A DNA stretch of 21,955 bases from DASZTV01 sp035548055 (GTDB lineage Bacteria > Actinomycetota > Actinomycetes > JAFAQI01), in NCBI GenBank assembly GCA_035548055.1, contig DASZTL010000063.1:1-21955 (forward strand). The letters run 5' to 3'. The notes below the pieces were generated by a model, which was not told the DNA's origin, made no database searches, and saw nothing but the letters and a program-made list of their open reading frames with translations. Both the position numbers and the translations under genes were made by a program. This document shows positions 1-7,706 of the stretch, piece by piece (within the stretch, counting starts at the first letter, position 1; every line of letters begins with the position of its first letter).

Positions 1-3000
1 GTCGTGGATGAGCTGCTTGAGGTCTTCGATCGAGTAGATGTCGTGGTGCGGCGGCGGCGAGATCAGACCGACGCCGGGCGTCGACCCGCGCGTCTTCGCG
101 ATCCACGGGTACACCTTGCTGCCGGGCAGCTGCCCGCCCTCACCGGGCTTCGCGCCCTGCGCCATCTTGATCTGGATGTCGGCGGCGTTGGTCAGGTAGT
201 CGCTCGTGACGCCGAAGCGTCCGCTCGCGACCTGTTTAATGGCGCTGCGCCGCGACGGGTCGTGCAGCCGGTCGGTGTCCTCCCCGCCCTCCCCGGTGTT
301 GGACTTCCCGCCGATCCGGTTCATCGCGATCGCGAGCGTCTCGTGTGCCTCCGCCGAGATGGAGCCGTAGGACATCGCTCCGGTCGCGAACCGCTTCACG
401 ATCTCCGAGACGGGCTCGACTTCCTCGATCGGCACCGGCGGGCGCACTCCGTCCGCAAAGCGGAACAGGCCGCGCAGCGTCATCAGCTTGTGCGCCTGCT
501 GGTCGACCGACGACGTGTACTCCTTGAACACCTCGTAACGGCCACTACGCGTGGCGTGCTGCAGCTTGAACACGGTCTGCGGGTTGAACAGGTGCGCTTC
601 ACCTTCGCGGCGCCACTGGTACTCGCCGCCGATCCACAGCCGGCGGTGCTTGTGTGGCACTCGCGGGTACGCGTGGCGGTGACGTGCCGCGACCTCCTCC
701 GCGATCACGTCGAGACCGACGCCGCCGAGCCGCGAGGTCGTACCGGTGAAGTAGTCGTCGATCAGGTCCTGGCTCAAGCCCAGAGCCTCGAAGATCTGCG
801 CACCGGTGTAGGAGCTCACCGTCGAAACGCCCATCTTGCTCATGACCTTGAGCACCCCCTTGCCGAGGGCCTTGATGTACTTGTGCACGGCATCGTCCGC
901 GCCGACGCCGGTCACGATCCCGCTGCGGACCAGGTCTTCGACGGACTCCATCGCGAGGTACGGGTTGACCGCGGCCGCGCCGTACCCGATGAGCAGTGCG
1001 ACGTGGTGCACCTCACGTACGTCGCCGGCCTCGACGAGCAGGCCGACCTTCGTCCGCGTCTTCTCCCGGATCAGATGGTGGTGAATGGCGCTGGTGAGGA
1101 GCAACGAGGGAATCGGAGCGAGCTCCGCGTCACTGTCACGGTCGGACAGCACGATCAGGCGTGAGCCGGCCGCGATCGCGTCACTGACTTCTCGACGGGC
1201 GCGCTCGAGCGCGACCCGCAGCGCCTCTCCGCCACCGGCGACGGGGTAGAGGCCCTTCACGACGTGAGACGAGAAGCCGGGCATGTCGCCGTCGTCGTTG
1301 ACGTGGATGATCTTCGCGAGCTCATCGTTGTCGAGCACCGGGAAGGGCAGCGTGATCTGACGGCACGAGGCGGGCGTCGGCTCGAGCAGGTTGCCCTCTG
1401 GGCCGATCGACGCGGTCAGCGAGGTGACGAGCTCCTCACGGATTGCGTCCAGTGGCGGGTTGGTGACCTGCGCGAACAGCTGCGTGAAGTAGTCGAAGAG
1501 CAGGCGTGGCCGCGCGGACAGCGCCGCCACCGGGGTGTCCGTGCCCATCGAACCGATTGCCTCGGCGCCCGACCGCGCCATCGGCGCGACGATGATCCGC
1601 AGCTCCTCCTCGGTGTAGCCGAACGCCTGCTGCCGGCGTACGACGGACTCGTGTGAGTACACGATGTGCTCACGGTCGGCGAGGTCGCCGAGCTGGACCT
1701 GACCGCCGTGCAGCCACTCCCGGTAGGGCTCTGCCGCTGCGAGCTCGTCCTTCAGCTCGTCGTCGTCGAGGATGCGCCCCAGCGTCGTGTCGACCAGGAA
1801 CATGCGACCCGGCTGCAACCGGCCCTTGCGCACGATCTTGTCGGCGGGGATGTCGAGCACGCCGACCTCGGAGGCGAGAACCACGCGCCCGTCGTCGGTC
1901 ACCCAGTACCGCGACGGACGAAGCCCGTTGCGATCGAGCACCGCGCCGACGACTGTGCCGTCGGTGAACGCGACACAGGCCGGACCGTCCCACGGCTCCA
2001 TCACACAGGCGTGGAACTCGTAGAAGGCCTTGCGTGCGGGGTCCATCAGCGCGTTGTTCTCATGCGCTTCCGGAATCATCATCAGTACGGCGTGCGGCAG
2101 CGAGCGGCCACCGAGGTGCAGCAGCTCGAGCACCTCGTCGAAGCTCGCGGAGTCGCTGCCGCCTTCGGTGACGATCGGGAACAGCCGTGACAGGTCACCC
2201 GGGATCAGGTCGCTGTCCAGCAATGCTTCGCGCGCCCGCATCCAGTTGCGGTTGCCCATGACGGTGTTGATCTCGCCGTTGTGCGCGATGTAGCGATACG
2301 GGTGCGCCAGCGGCCACGACGGGAAGGTGTTGGTGGAGAACCGCGAGTGGACGAGCGCGATCGCCGACTCGAACCGCTCGTCGGTAACGTCCGGGAAGAC
2401 GACCGGTAGCTGATCCGTGGTGAGCATGCCCTTGTACACGAGAGTGCGGCAGGACAGCGACGGCAGATAGGTCCCGACCTCACGCTCGATTCGCTTGCGC
2501 GCACAGAACGCGAGCCGCTCGAGCGCCATGCCGGTCGCACCATCCGCTGCCGCGACGAACAGCTGACGGAACCGCGGGATGACCGAGAGCGCGGTGGCAC
2601 CCAGCGGTGATGCGTCGGTCGGCACGTCACGCCAGCCCAGGACTTTGAGGTCCTCCTCGCGGGCGATCCGCTCGATGGCATCGACAGCCTTGCGTTCCCC
2701 CTCGTCGTCATCGGGCAGGAACGCCATACCCACGGCGTAGCCGCCGGCCGCGGGGAGCTCGAAGCCGGTCACGGCGCGCAAGAAGGTGTCTGGGACCTGG
2801 ACGAGGATTCCGGCGCCGTCACCGGTGTTGACCTCGGCGCCCGAGGCGCCACGGTGATCGAGATTGTGAAGTGCCGTCAACGCGTCGTCGACGATCGCGT
2901 GGCTGCGACGGCCGTGCATGTCGGCGACGAACGCCACGCCGCACGCGTCGTGCTCGCACGCCGGGTCGTAGAGACCCTGCTTGGCGGGCTGCGCAGCAGA

Positions 3001-3099
3001 CCAGAACGGCGACCGACTAGTCGCACGTCCACCCGCCGAGCCGACTCGCGGGCGGCTCCCTTGCGGCTCAGAGCCGCGAACCATCGGCACAGCAGACAT
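1..3099 (-). CDS. gltB: Glutamate synthase (NADPH) large subunit, 3' truncated by window edge
   Basis: GltB makes two glutamates from glutamine and 2-oxoglutarate, with electrons from GltD. The window holds the first 1033 codons of about 1500, open without a stop to the left edge; translation checked in several places is in frame. The class II amidotransferase nucleophile is Cys53 in EHDACGVAF, so a propeptide of about 52 residues should be removed to free it. Next come HNLDHRGASGAEVNTGDGA, the central domain (FHACVMEPWDGPA, LSDRDSDAELAPIPSLL), and the start of the FMN domain (SYGSISAEAHETLAIAMNRIGGKSNTGEGGED, KPGEGGQLPG, SPPPHHDIYSIEDL). The [3Fe-4S] cysteines lie beyond the edge. The ATG at 3099 has GGAGG 12 nt upstream; an in-frame ATG at 3084 is less likely. 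gltD is expected to follow outside the window. Confidence 0.96.
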   Translation of the reverse strand, partial: MSAVPMVRGSEPQGSRPRVGSAGGRATSRSPFWSAAQPAKQGLYDPACEHDACGVAFVADMHGRRSHAIVDDALTALHNLDHRGASGAEVNTGDGAGILVQVPDTFLRAVTGFELPAAGGYAVGMAFLPDDDEGERKAVDAIERIAREEDLKVLGWRDVPTDASPLGATALSVIPRFRQLFVAAADGATGMALERLAFCARKRIEREVGTYLPSLSCRTLVYKGMLTTDQLPVVFPDVTDERFESAIALVHSRFSTNTFPSWPLAHPYRYIAHNGEINTVMGNRNWMRAREALLDSDLIPGDLSRLFPIVTEGGSDSASFDEVLELLHLGGRSLPHAVLMMIPEAHENNALMDPARKAFYEFHACVMEPWDGPACVAFTDGTVVGAVLDRNGLRPSRYWVTDDGRVVLASEVGVLDIPADKIVRKGRLQPGRMFLVDTTLGRILDDDELKDELAAAEPYREWLHGGQVQLGDLADREHIVYSHESVVRRQQAFGYTEEELRIIVAPMARSGAEAIGSMGTDTPVAALSARPRLLFDYFTQLFAQVTNPPLDAIREELVTSLTASIGPEGNLLEPTPASCRQITLPFPVLDNDELAKIIHVNDDGDMPGFSSHVVKGLYPVAGGGEALRVALERARREVSDAIAAGSRLIVLSDRDSDAELAPIPSLLLTSAIHHHLIREKTRTKVGLLVEAGDVREVHHVALLIGYGAAAVNPYLAMESVEDLVRSGIVTGVGADDAVHKYIKALGKGVLKVMSKMGVSTVSSYTGAQIFEALGLSQDLIDDYFTGTTSRLGGVGLDVIAEEVAARHRHAYPRVPHKHRRLWIGGEYQWRREGEAHLFNPQTVFKLQHATRSGRYEVFKEYTSSVDQQAHKLMTLRGLFRFADGVRPPVPIEEVEPVSEIVKRFATGAMSYGSISAEAHETLAIAMNRIGGKSNTGEGGEDTDRLHDPSRRSAIKQVASGRFGVTSDYLTNAADIQIKMAQGAKPGEGGQLPGSKVYPWIAKTRGSTPGVGLISPPPHHDIYSIEDLKQLIHD

Positions 3100-3137
3100 A
3101 GCGAGACCCGTCCTCCGAAGTCATCACACGGCGCACG

Positions 3138-3156
3138 CTCGCCGGGGTGCGGCGAG
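3138..3156 (-). promoter_or_regulatory. 7-bp hairpin in the gltB 5' leader
   Basis: A perfect inverted repeat with arms CTCGCCG and CGGCGAG and a 5-nt loop lies about 40-60 nt upstream of the gltB ATG and just upstream of its Shine-Dalgarno (GGAGG at 3116-3112). There is no U-run, so it is not an intrinsic terminator. It may be a structural element of the leader RNA, or chance in GC-rich DNA. Confidence 0.3.
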
Positions 3157-3203
3157 AGGGCGGAAATGTGGGTGCGGGACGGCGTCGGCCCTGCGCCAAT
3201 CAG

Positions 3204-3263
3204 GTTACCTCAGCGTTACGTGCCCCGACCAAGGGGATATTCGCGTTGTCACAGAACCGTCAC
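3204..3263 (-). promoter_or_regulatory. Tandem 11-bp-periodic GTnAC boxes upstream of gltB; candidate GlnR (or PhoP-type) operator
   Basis: On the minus strand the pentamers are GTGAC (3263-3259), GTGAC (3252-3248), GTAAC (3219-3215) and GTAAC (3208-3204). Within each pair the spacing is exactly 6 nt (11-bp period), and the pairs are 44 bp apart, which is four times 11, so all four lie on one helical face. GTnAC-N6-G(A/T)AAC is close to the described a-site/b-site pair of actinobacterial GlnR, and the downstream gene is a nitrogen-assimilation gene. PhoP PHO boxes also use 11-bp direct repeats but have GTTCACC cores, a poorer match. The proximal pair overlaps a possible -10 (TAACCT, 3207-3202), so activation versus repression cannot be decided. 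Confidence 0.55.
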
Positions 3264-3275
3264 GTCCTGGGAGTC

Positions 3276-4010
3276 CTACCCCGAGACGCTCGCGCCAACC
3301 GCGTGACCCACCCCGAAGACCACCGCGACCGTCGCCGCCCCGAGCAGCAGCTGGCGGATGGCGCCGAGCACAACCGGACGCTGAGTGAAGCGTGCCACCG
3401 CGCCTCCCATCAGCAGGAGCATCAACGCCCCGAGAGCGACCGACCAGATCAGCGAGTGAGCACCGCACAGATACGGCAGCAGCGGAACGAAGGCACCGAC
3501 TGCGAAGGTGACGAAGGACAGGCCCCCGGCGACCCACGCCGAAGGCTGCTCGTCGGGATCGACTCCCAGCTCCTCGCGGACGTGGACCCGCCACGCCTCG
3601 TCGGGGTCCTTCGAGACCTCACGCGCCACCCGCTCCGCGAGGTCGCGCGGCAGGCCGCGGCGGCGGAACAGGCCGGCGAGCTCGCGTTCCTCGGCGGCCG
3701 GGCTGCGTTCGATCTCCTCGCGCTCCTTGTCGATCTCCGACTGCACCAGCTGCGTCTGCGAGTGCACCGACGTCCACTCACCGACCGCCATCGAGAAGGA
3801 GCCGGCGAGCAGCCCCGCCAAGCCGGTCAGAATGATGTCGTGCGTCGAGGTGCGGGCACCGGCGACCCCGGCGACCAGCGCGGCGTTCGACACCAACCCG
3901 TCCATCGCGCCGAAGACCGCAGGACGCAGCTGACCGCCGCTGACGTCGCGATGCGTGTGGTGAATCTCCGAGTGGGACTTCGAGGCGACAGCCGGCATCG
4001 ACTCCTTCAC
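3276..4010 (-). CDS. VIT/CCC1-family iron or manganese transporter
   Basis: This 244-residue membrane protein of the VIT1/CCC1 family is predicted to move Fe2+ or Mn2+ out of the cytosol. TM1 carries FGAMDGLVSNAALVAGVAGA (about 33-52) and TM2 carries LAGSFSMAVGEWTSVHSQ, the two conserved family blocks. They are followed by an acidic, Glu-rich cytoplasmic metal-binding region (about 88-130, IDKEREEIERS...). Three further TM segments occupy about 155-243. The N-terminus is His-rich (SHSEIHHTH). GTG at 4010 overlaps the lgt stop and has GGGAGG about 7 nt upstream; ATG at 3998 is an alternative with AGGAG. The closeness to lgt suggests co-transcription, with no evident functional tie. Confidence 0.9.
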   Translation of the reverse strand: MKESMPAVASKSHSEIHHTHRDVSGGQLRPAVFGAMDGLVSNAALVAGVAGARTSTHDIILTGLAGLLAGSFSMAVGEWTSVHSQTQLVQSEIDKEREEIERSPAAEERELAGLFRRRGLPRDLAERVAREVSKDPDEAWRVHVREELGVDPDEQPSAWVAGGLSFVTFAVGAFVPLLPYLCGAHSLIWSVALGALMLLLMGGAVARFTQRPVVLGAIRQLLLGAATVAVVFGVGHAVGASVSG

Positions 4011-4819
4011 TCCTCGACCTCCCTCTCGCGACCCATCCGCACGAAGTACACAGCAGCGGCGACGAAGACGATCACACTGACCCAGTCGTTGAGGCGCAAC
4101 CCGAAGAACCTGTGCGCGTCATCGATCCGCAGTGACTCGACCCATCCGCGTCCGGCGGTATAGAGCATCACGTAAAACGCGAACGCACGCCCACGGGTGA
4201 AGTGGTGACGGCGATCCAGCCAGATGACGACCATCGCGACCCCCACGTCCCACAGCGACTCGTAGAGGAACGTCGGCTGGTAGTACGCATCGCCGAGGTG
4301 CCCCGCCACCCGGTGCGACACGTCGATGTGCAAACCCCACGGGAGCGACGTCGGCCGCCCGTAGAGCTCCTGGTTGAACCAGTTGCCCCAGCGACCGATC
4401 GCCTGGGCGATCGGCAAGCCGGGCGCCAGGGCATCAGCGAACATCGCGAAGCTGACGTTGTGACGCTTGCATCCGATCCACGCCCCAAGGGCGCCGAACA
4501 GGACCGCCCCCCAGATACCGAGTCCGCCGTCCCAGATCTTCAGCGCACCGAGCGTGCCGGACCGCCCCGGTCCGCCCCAGTAGAGCTCGGGGTTGGTCGC
4601 CAGGTGATAGAGCCGCGCCCCGATCAGGCCGAACGGAATCGCCCATGTCGCCACGTCCGCGACCGCGCCCTTGCGTCCGCCGCGTGCCACCAGCCGGCGG
4701 TCGGCGATGTACACGGCTGCGATGACCCCGGCGATGATGCACAACGCGTAGGCGCGAATCGGAAGCGAGCCGAGATGCACCACGCCCCGAGAAGGGCTCG
4801 GGATGTGACCGGGCAACAC
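4007..4819 (-). CDS. lgt: Prolipoprotein diacylglyceryl transferase
   Basis: This integral membrane enzyme moves a diacylglyceryl group from phosphatidylglycerol to the lipobox cysteine of prolipoproteins. It has 270 residues with about seven hydrophobic segments. The Lgt signature GRWGNWFNQELYGRPT is complete, containing the essential Arg, Asn and Glu; IPFGLIGARLYHL, IWDGGLGIWG and YQPTFLYES are further family blocks. At the position of the conserved His in E. coli Lgt (FHG) this protein has Trp (IWG), which I believe is common in actinobacterial Lgt. The start is GTG at 4819, giving the canonical IPSPSRGVVHLGSLPIRAYAL N-terminus; a ribosome binding site is not obvious. The stop overlaps the next gene's GTG. 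Confidence 0.96.
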   Translation of the reverse strand: MLPGHIPSPSRGVVHLGSLPIRAYALCIIAGVIAAVYIADRRLVARGGRKGAVADVATWAIPFGLIGARLYHLATNPELYWGGPGRSGTLGALKIWDGGLGIWGAVLFGALGAWIGCKRHNVSFAMFADALAPGLPIAQAIGRWGNWFNQELYGRPTSLPWGLHIDVSHRVAGHLGDAYYQPTFLYESLWDVGVAMVVIWLDRRHHFTRGRAFAFYVMLYTAGRGWVESLRIDDAHRFFGLRLNDWVSVIVFVAAAVYFVRMGREREVEE

Positions 4820-4832
4820 GTCGGGCAGGCTA

Positions 4833-4878
4833 CTTGTCCGACTCTCCCATTGCCCTGGCGCGGCGAGGGACGGACAAG
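4833..4878 (-). promoter_or_regulatory. Imperfect inverted repeat filling the trpA-lgt gap
   Basis: Perfect 8-bp arms CTTGTCCG (4833-4840) and CGGACAAG (4871-4878) are separated by 30 nt. In the minus-strand RNA a mismatch is followed by partial inner pairing (CCCTC against GAGAG, 4 of 5). The repeat begins one base after the trpA stop codon and ends about 14 nt before the lgt GTG. No U-tract follows, so it could be a processing site or weak terminator that lowers lgt expression relative to trp. Function is inference. Confidence 0.4.
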
Positions 4879-4879
4879 G

Positions 4880-5680
4880 TCAGCGGCCGGCGCGGACACC
4901 CGCGGCTAGCTCGGCGGCAAGCGCGCCCACTGCCGCCGTGCCGGACTTCGCGTCCGGGGCGTCGAGCAGGCAGCGCACGAGCGCTGACCCGACGATCACG
5001 CCGTCGGCGTACGACGCGACCTCCGCGGCCTGCTCACGACTCGAGACTCCGAGGCCGACCCCGATCGGGAGCTGGGTGGCTTCCCGGACCCGCTTCACAA
5101 GCGCCGGCGCCGCAGCCGACGTCTGGTCACGAGCACCGGTCACGCCCATCGTCGACGCGGCGTAGACCCACCCGCGGCATGCCTCGACGGTGCTCGCGAT
5201 GCGGGGCGGCGTGGACGACGGCGCGACGAGGAAGATGCGGTCGAGACCCAGCCCGTCGGACACGTCGAGCCACTCACCGGCCTCATCGGGAATCAGGTCC
5301 GGGGTGATCAGCCCGGTTGCGCCGGCCGATCGAAGGTCGGTCGCGAACCGCTCGACGCCGTAGGCCAGCACCGGGTTCCAATAGCTCATGACGACGACCG
5401 GAACTCCCATCGCAACGGTCGCCTCCGCGGTACGCAGCACATCGGCGATCCGCGTGCCGTTGCGCAGCGCGAGCTCGGTCGCGGCCTGGATCGTCACGCC
5501 GTCGATCACCGGATCGCTGTAGGGCAGCCCGAGCTCGATCAGGTCCACCCCGCCGTCCACCAGCGCGCGCAGTCCCTCGATCGCGCCGTCGTAGGACGGG
5601 AACCCGGCCGGCAGGTAGCCGATGAACGCAGCCCGATTCTCGGCGCGCGCCCTAGCGAACGCCTCCCCCGAGCTCGTCAT
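4880..5680 (-). CDS. trpA: Tryptophan synthase alpha chain
   Basis: TrpA cleaves indole-3-glycerol phosphate to indole and glyceraldehyde 3-phosphate; indole passes to TrpB. It has 266 residues. Catalytic Glu49 lies in LIELGLPYSDP and Asp60 in VIDGVTIQAA, at the same positions as in the well-studied enzymes. GYLPAGFPS and GVGLGVSS are also typical. The ATG at 5680 is preferred over one 15 nt upstream because it forms the ATGA overlap with trpB and gives the usual N-terminal length. It is the last trp gene; a 60-bp gap with an inverted repeat follows before lgt. Confidence 0.97.
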   Translation of the reverse strand: MTSSGEAFARARAENRAAFIGYLPAGFPSYDGAIEGLRALVDGGVDLIELGLPYSDPVIDGVTIQAATELALRNGTRIADVLRTAEATVAMGVPVVVMSYWNPVLAYGVERFATDLRSAGATGLITPDLIPDEAGEWLDVSDGLGLDRIFLVAPSSTPPRIASTVEACRGWVYAASTMGVTGARDQTSAAAPALVKRVREATQLPIGVGLGVSSREQAAEVASYADGVIVGSALVRCLLDAPDAKSGTAAVGALAAELAAGVRAGR

Positions 5681-6867
5681 ACCAGGCCGAACCATTCCGC
5701 GGCGGTCGACATGTCCTTGTCACCGCGACCCGACAGGTTCACGAGCAACACCGCATCGGAGCCGAGCCGTCGCGCCACAACTTGCGCGCCGGCGAGAGCG
5801 TGCGCACTCTCGATCGCCGGGATGATCCCCTCGGTGCGGCACAGCAGACGGAAGGCCTCCATGGCGTCGTCGTCGTCGACCGGCTCGTACGTCGCGCGGC
5901 CGGTGTCCTTCAACCAGGCGTGCTCGGGTCCGACACCGGGATAGTCGAGACCGGCTGAGATCGAGTGCGACTCGCGCGTCTGGCCGTCCTCGTCCTGCAG
6001 AACGTAGGAGTGCGCTCCGTGCAGGACGCCCGGCGAACCGCCCGTGAGCGTCGCGGCGTGCTTGCCCGTCTCGAAGCCCTCACCGCCCGCTTCGAACCCG
6101 TACAACGCCACCTGCTCGTCAGGAACGAAGGCGTGAAAGATGCCGATCGCGTTCGACCCGCCACCGACGCACGCCAACACCGCGTCGGGCAGCCGGCCCA
6201 GCTTGTCGAGGCACTGGGCTCGCGCTTCGATGCCGATCACGGCGGCGAAGTCACGCACCATCGTCGGAAACGGCGCCGGTCCCGCGACCGTGCCGATCAC
6301 GTAGTGCGTGGAGTCGACGTTGGTCACCCAGTCCCGGAACGCCTCGTTCAACGCGTCCTTGAGGGTGCGCGACCCGCTCTTCACCGGGATGACCTCGGCA
6401 CCGAGCAGCTTCATCCGGGCGACGTTGAGCGCCTGACGTTCGGTGTCGACCTCGCCCATGTAGACGGTGCACTCGAGCCCGAAAAGCGCGGCCGCAGTCG
6501 CCGTCGCGACCCCGTGCTGACCCGCGCCCGTCTCAGCGATGACCCGCGGCTTGCCCATCCGCTTGGTGAGCAGCGCCTGACCAAGCACGTTGTTGATCTT
6601 GTGAGCGCCGGTGTGGTTGAGATCCTCACGCTTCAACAGCACGCGAGCGCCGACCGCCTCCGAGAAACGAGCCGCGTCGTAGAGCAGGGAAGGACGACCG
6701 GCGTAGTCGCGGAGCAGCGTGTTGAAGTCGGACTGGAACTGAGGATCGTCGCGCACCTCGGCGTACATCACCGCGAGCTCGTCCAACGCCGCGATCAGCG
6801 CTTCGGGGACATAGCGCCCGCCGTACGGGCCAAACCGGCCCTCGATCCACTCGACAGTGCTGGACAT
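5677..6867 (-). CDS. trpB: Tryptophan synthase beta chain
   Basis: TrpB condenses indole with serine using PLP, as part of the alpha2-beta2 tryptophan synthase complex. It has 396 residues and is the classical TrpB1 type, with an N-terminal FGPYGGRYVPE segment. The Schiff-base Lys90 is in NHTGAHKINN, the PLP phosphate loop is GGGSNAIG, and the GAGQHGVATA and GRGDKDM blocks are intact. ATG at 6867 shares a base with the trpC stop; an adjacent in-frame GTG at 6870 could also serve. The TGA overlaps the trpA ATG, consistent with equal production of the two subunits. Confidence 0.97.
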   Translation of the reverse strand: MSSTVEWIEGRFGPYGGRYVPEALIAALDELAVMYAEVRDDPQFQSDFNTLLRDYAGRPSLLYDAARFSEAVGARVLLKREDLNHTGAHKINNVLGQALLTKRMGKPRVIAETGAGQHGVATATAAALFGLECTVYMGEVDTERQALNVARMKLLGAEVIPVKSGSRTLKDALNEAFRDWVTNVDSTHYVIGTVAGPAPFPTMVRDFAAVIGIEARAQCLDKLGRLPDAVLACVGGGSNAIGIFHAFVPDEQVALYGFEAGGEGFETGKHAATLTGGSPGVLHGAHSYVLQDEDGQTRESHSISAGLDYPGVGPEHAWLKDTGRATYEPVDDDDAMEAFRLLCRTEGIIPAIESAHALAGAQVVARRLGSDAVLLVNLSGRGDKDMSTAAEWFGLV

Positions 6868-7706
6868 CACGCGGGATGACGGCAGGAAGGATGCACGCCG
6901 GCGGCAACCAGGTCCGCGACCGCCTGCCGCGGAACGTCGGCCTTCACCAGCCCCTCGCCCACGAGCACCGCGTCAGCGCCGGCGGCGGCAGCGGCAAGCA
7001 GGTCGTGCGGACCGCGAATCCCGCTCTCCGCGACGCGCAGCACCGACGACGGGATCACCGGCGCGACCTGAAGGAAGGTCTCGCGGTCGACCTGGAGGGT
7101 GCGGAGGTTGCGGTTGTTGACGCCGATCACCCGGGCACCCGCATCAAGCGCGCGGATCGCCTCGGTCTCGTCGTGCACCTCGACGAGAGCCGTCATGCCA
7201 AGGCTCTCGATGCGCTCCCGCAAACTGACCAGCACCTGCTGCTCGAGCGCCGCGACGATCAGCAGCACGAGGTCGGCGCCGTGCGCGCGCGCCTCCCACA
7301 CTTGGTACGGCGTGACGATGAAGTCTTTGCGCAGCACCGGGATCTCGACTTCGGCACGAACCGCGTCCAGGTCCGCGAGCGAGCCGTTGAAGCGCCTCTT
7401 CTCGGTGAGCACCGAGATCACGGACGCACCGCCCGCGGCGTACTCCTTCGCAAGTGCGGCAGGGTCCCCGATCGCCGCGAGATCCCCGGCGCTCGGACTG
7501 GAACGCTTGACCTCGGCGATGACGGCCACGCCCTCGCCGGACAGCGCGGCGATCGCGTCACGTGGCGCCGGGGCCTTGGCCGCGAGATCCTTCACAGCGT
7601 CGAGCGGGAGCGCCGACTCGCGCTCGGCAAGATCCTCGCGAACCCCGCGCACGATGTCGTCAAGGACCGACATTCGGTCAGGGTAGAGGGCGACGTTGGG
7701 CGTCAT
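6867..7706 (-). CDS. trpC: Indole-3-glycerol phosphate synthase
   Basis: This enzyme closes the pyrrole ring of CdRP to give indole-3-glycerol phosphate. The protein is monofunctional with no TrpF domain, and has 279 residues from the chosen start. Catalytic and binding blocks are AEVKRSSPSAG, LRKDFIV (general acid Lys), ALVEVHDE (Glu), GVNNRNL and AESGI. ATG at 7706 overlaps the stop of the membrane protein (ATGA) and has GGGAGAGGA about 9 nt upstream. An internal ATG at 7673 gives the more conserved MSVLDDIVRG start but has no Shine-Dalgarno. The TGA overlaps the trpB start codons. Confidence 0.96.
   Translation of the reverse strand: MTPNVALYPDRMSVLDDIVRGVREDLAERESALPLDAVKDLAAKAPAPRDAIAALSGEGVAVIAEVKRSSPSAGDLAAIGDPAALAKEYAAGGASVISVLTEKRRFNGSLADLDAVRAEVEIPVLRKDFIVTPYQVWEARAHGADLVLLIVAALEQQVLVSLRERIESLGMTALVEVHDETEAIRALDAGARVIGVNNRNLRTLQVDRETFLQVAPVIPSSVLRVAESGIRGPHDLLAAAAAGADAVLVGEGLVKADVPRQAVADLVAAGVHPSCRHPA

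Noticed and set aside
4..1164. Long plus-strand open frame (386 codons) opposite gltB
   Set aside because: The complementary frame encodes conserved GltB domains; the plus-strand product is Arg/Asp/Val-rich low-complexity sequence typical of antisense frames in GC-rich DNA.
3223..3236. CCCC-N6-GGGG short inverted repeat between the two GTnAC pairs
   Set aside because: Only 4 bp of G/C symmetry; too common in this base composition to count as a site.
4468..4560. Possible loss of an essential His in Lgt (IWG instead of FHG)
   Set aside because: From memory the Trp form is usual in actinobacterial Lgt, and all signature Arg/Asn/Glu residues are present, so inactivity is not supported.
4833..4850. 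A seven-codon-scale leader ORF (MGESDK) just before lgt, as a possible leader peptide
   Set aside because: It contains no Trp, His or Cys codons, has no ribosome binding site, and a six-residue frame is expected by chance.
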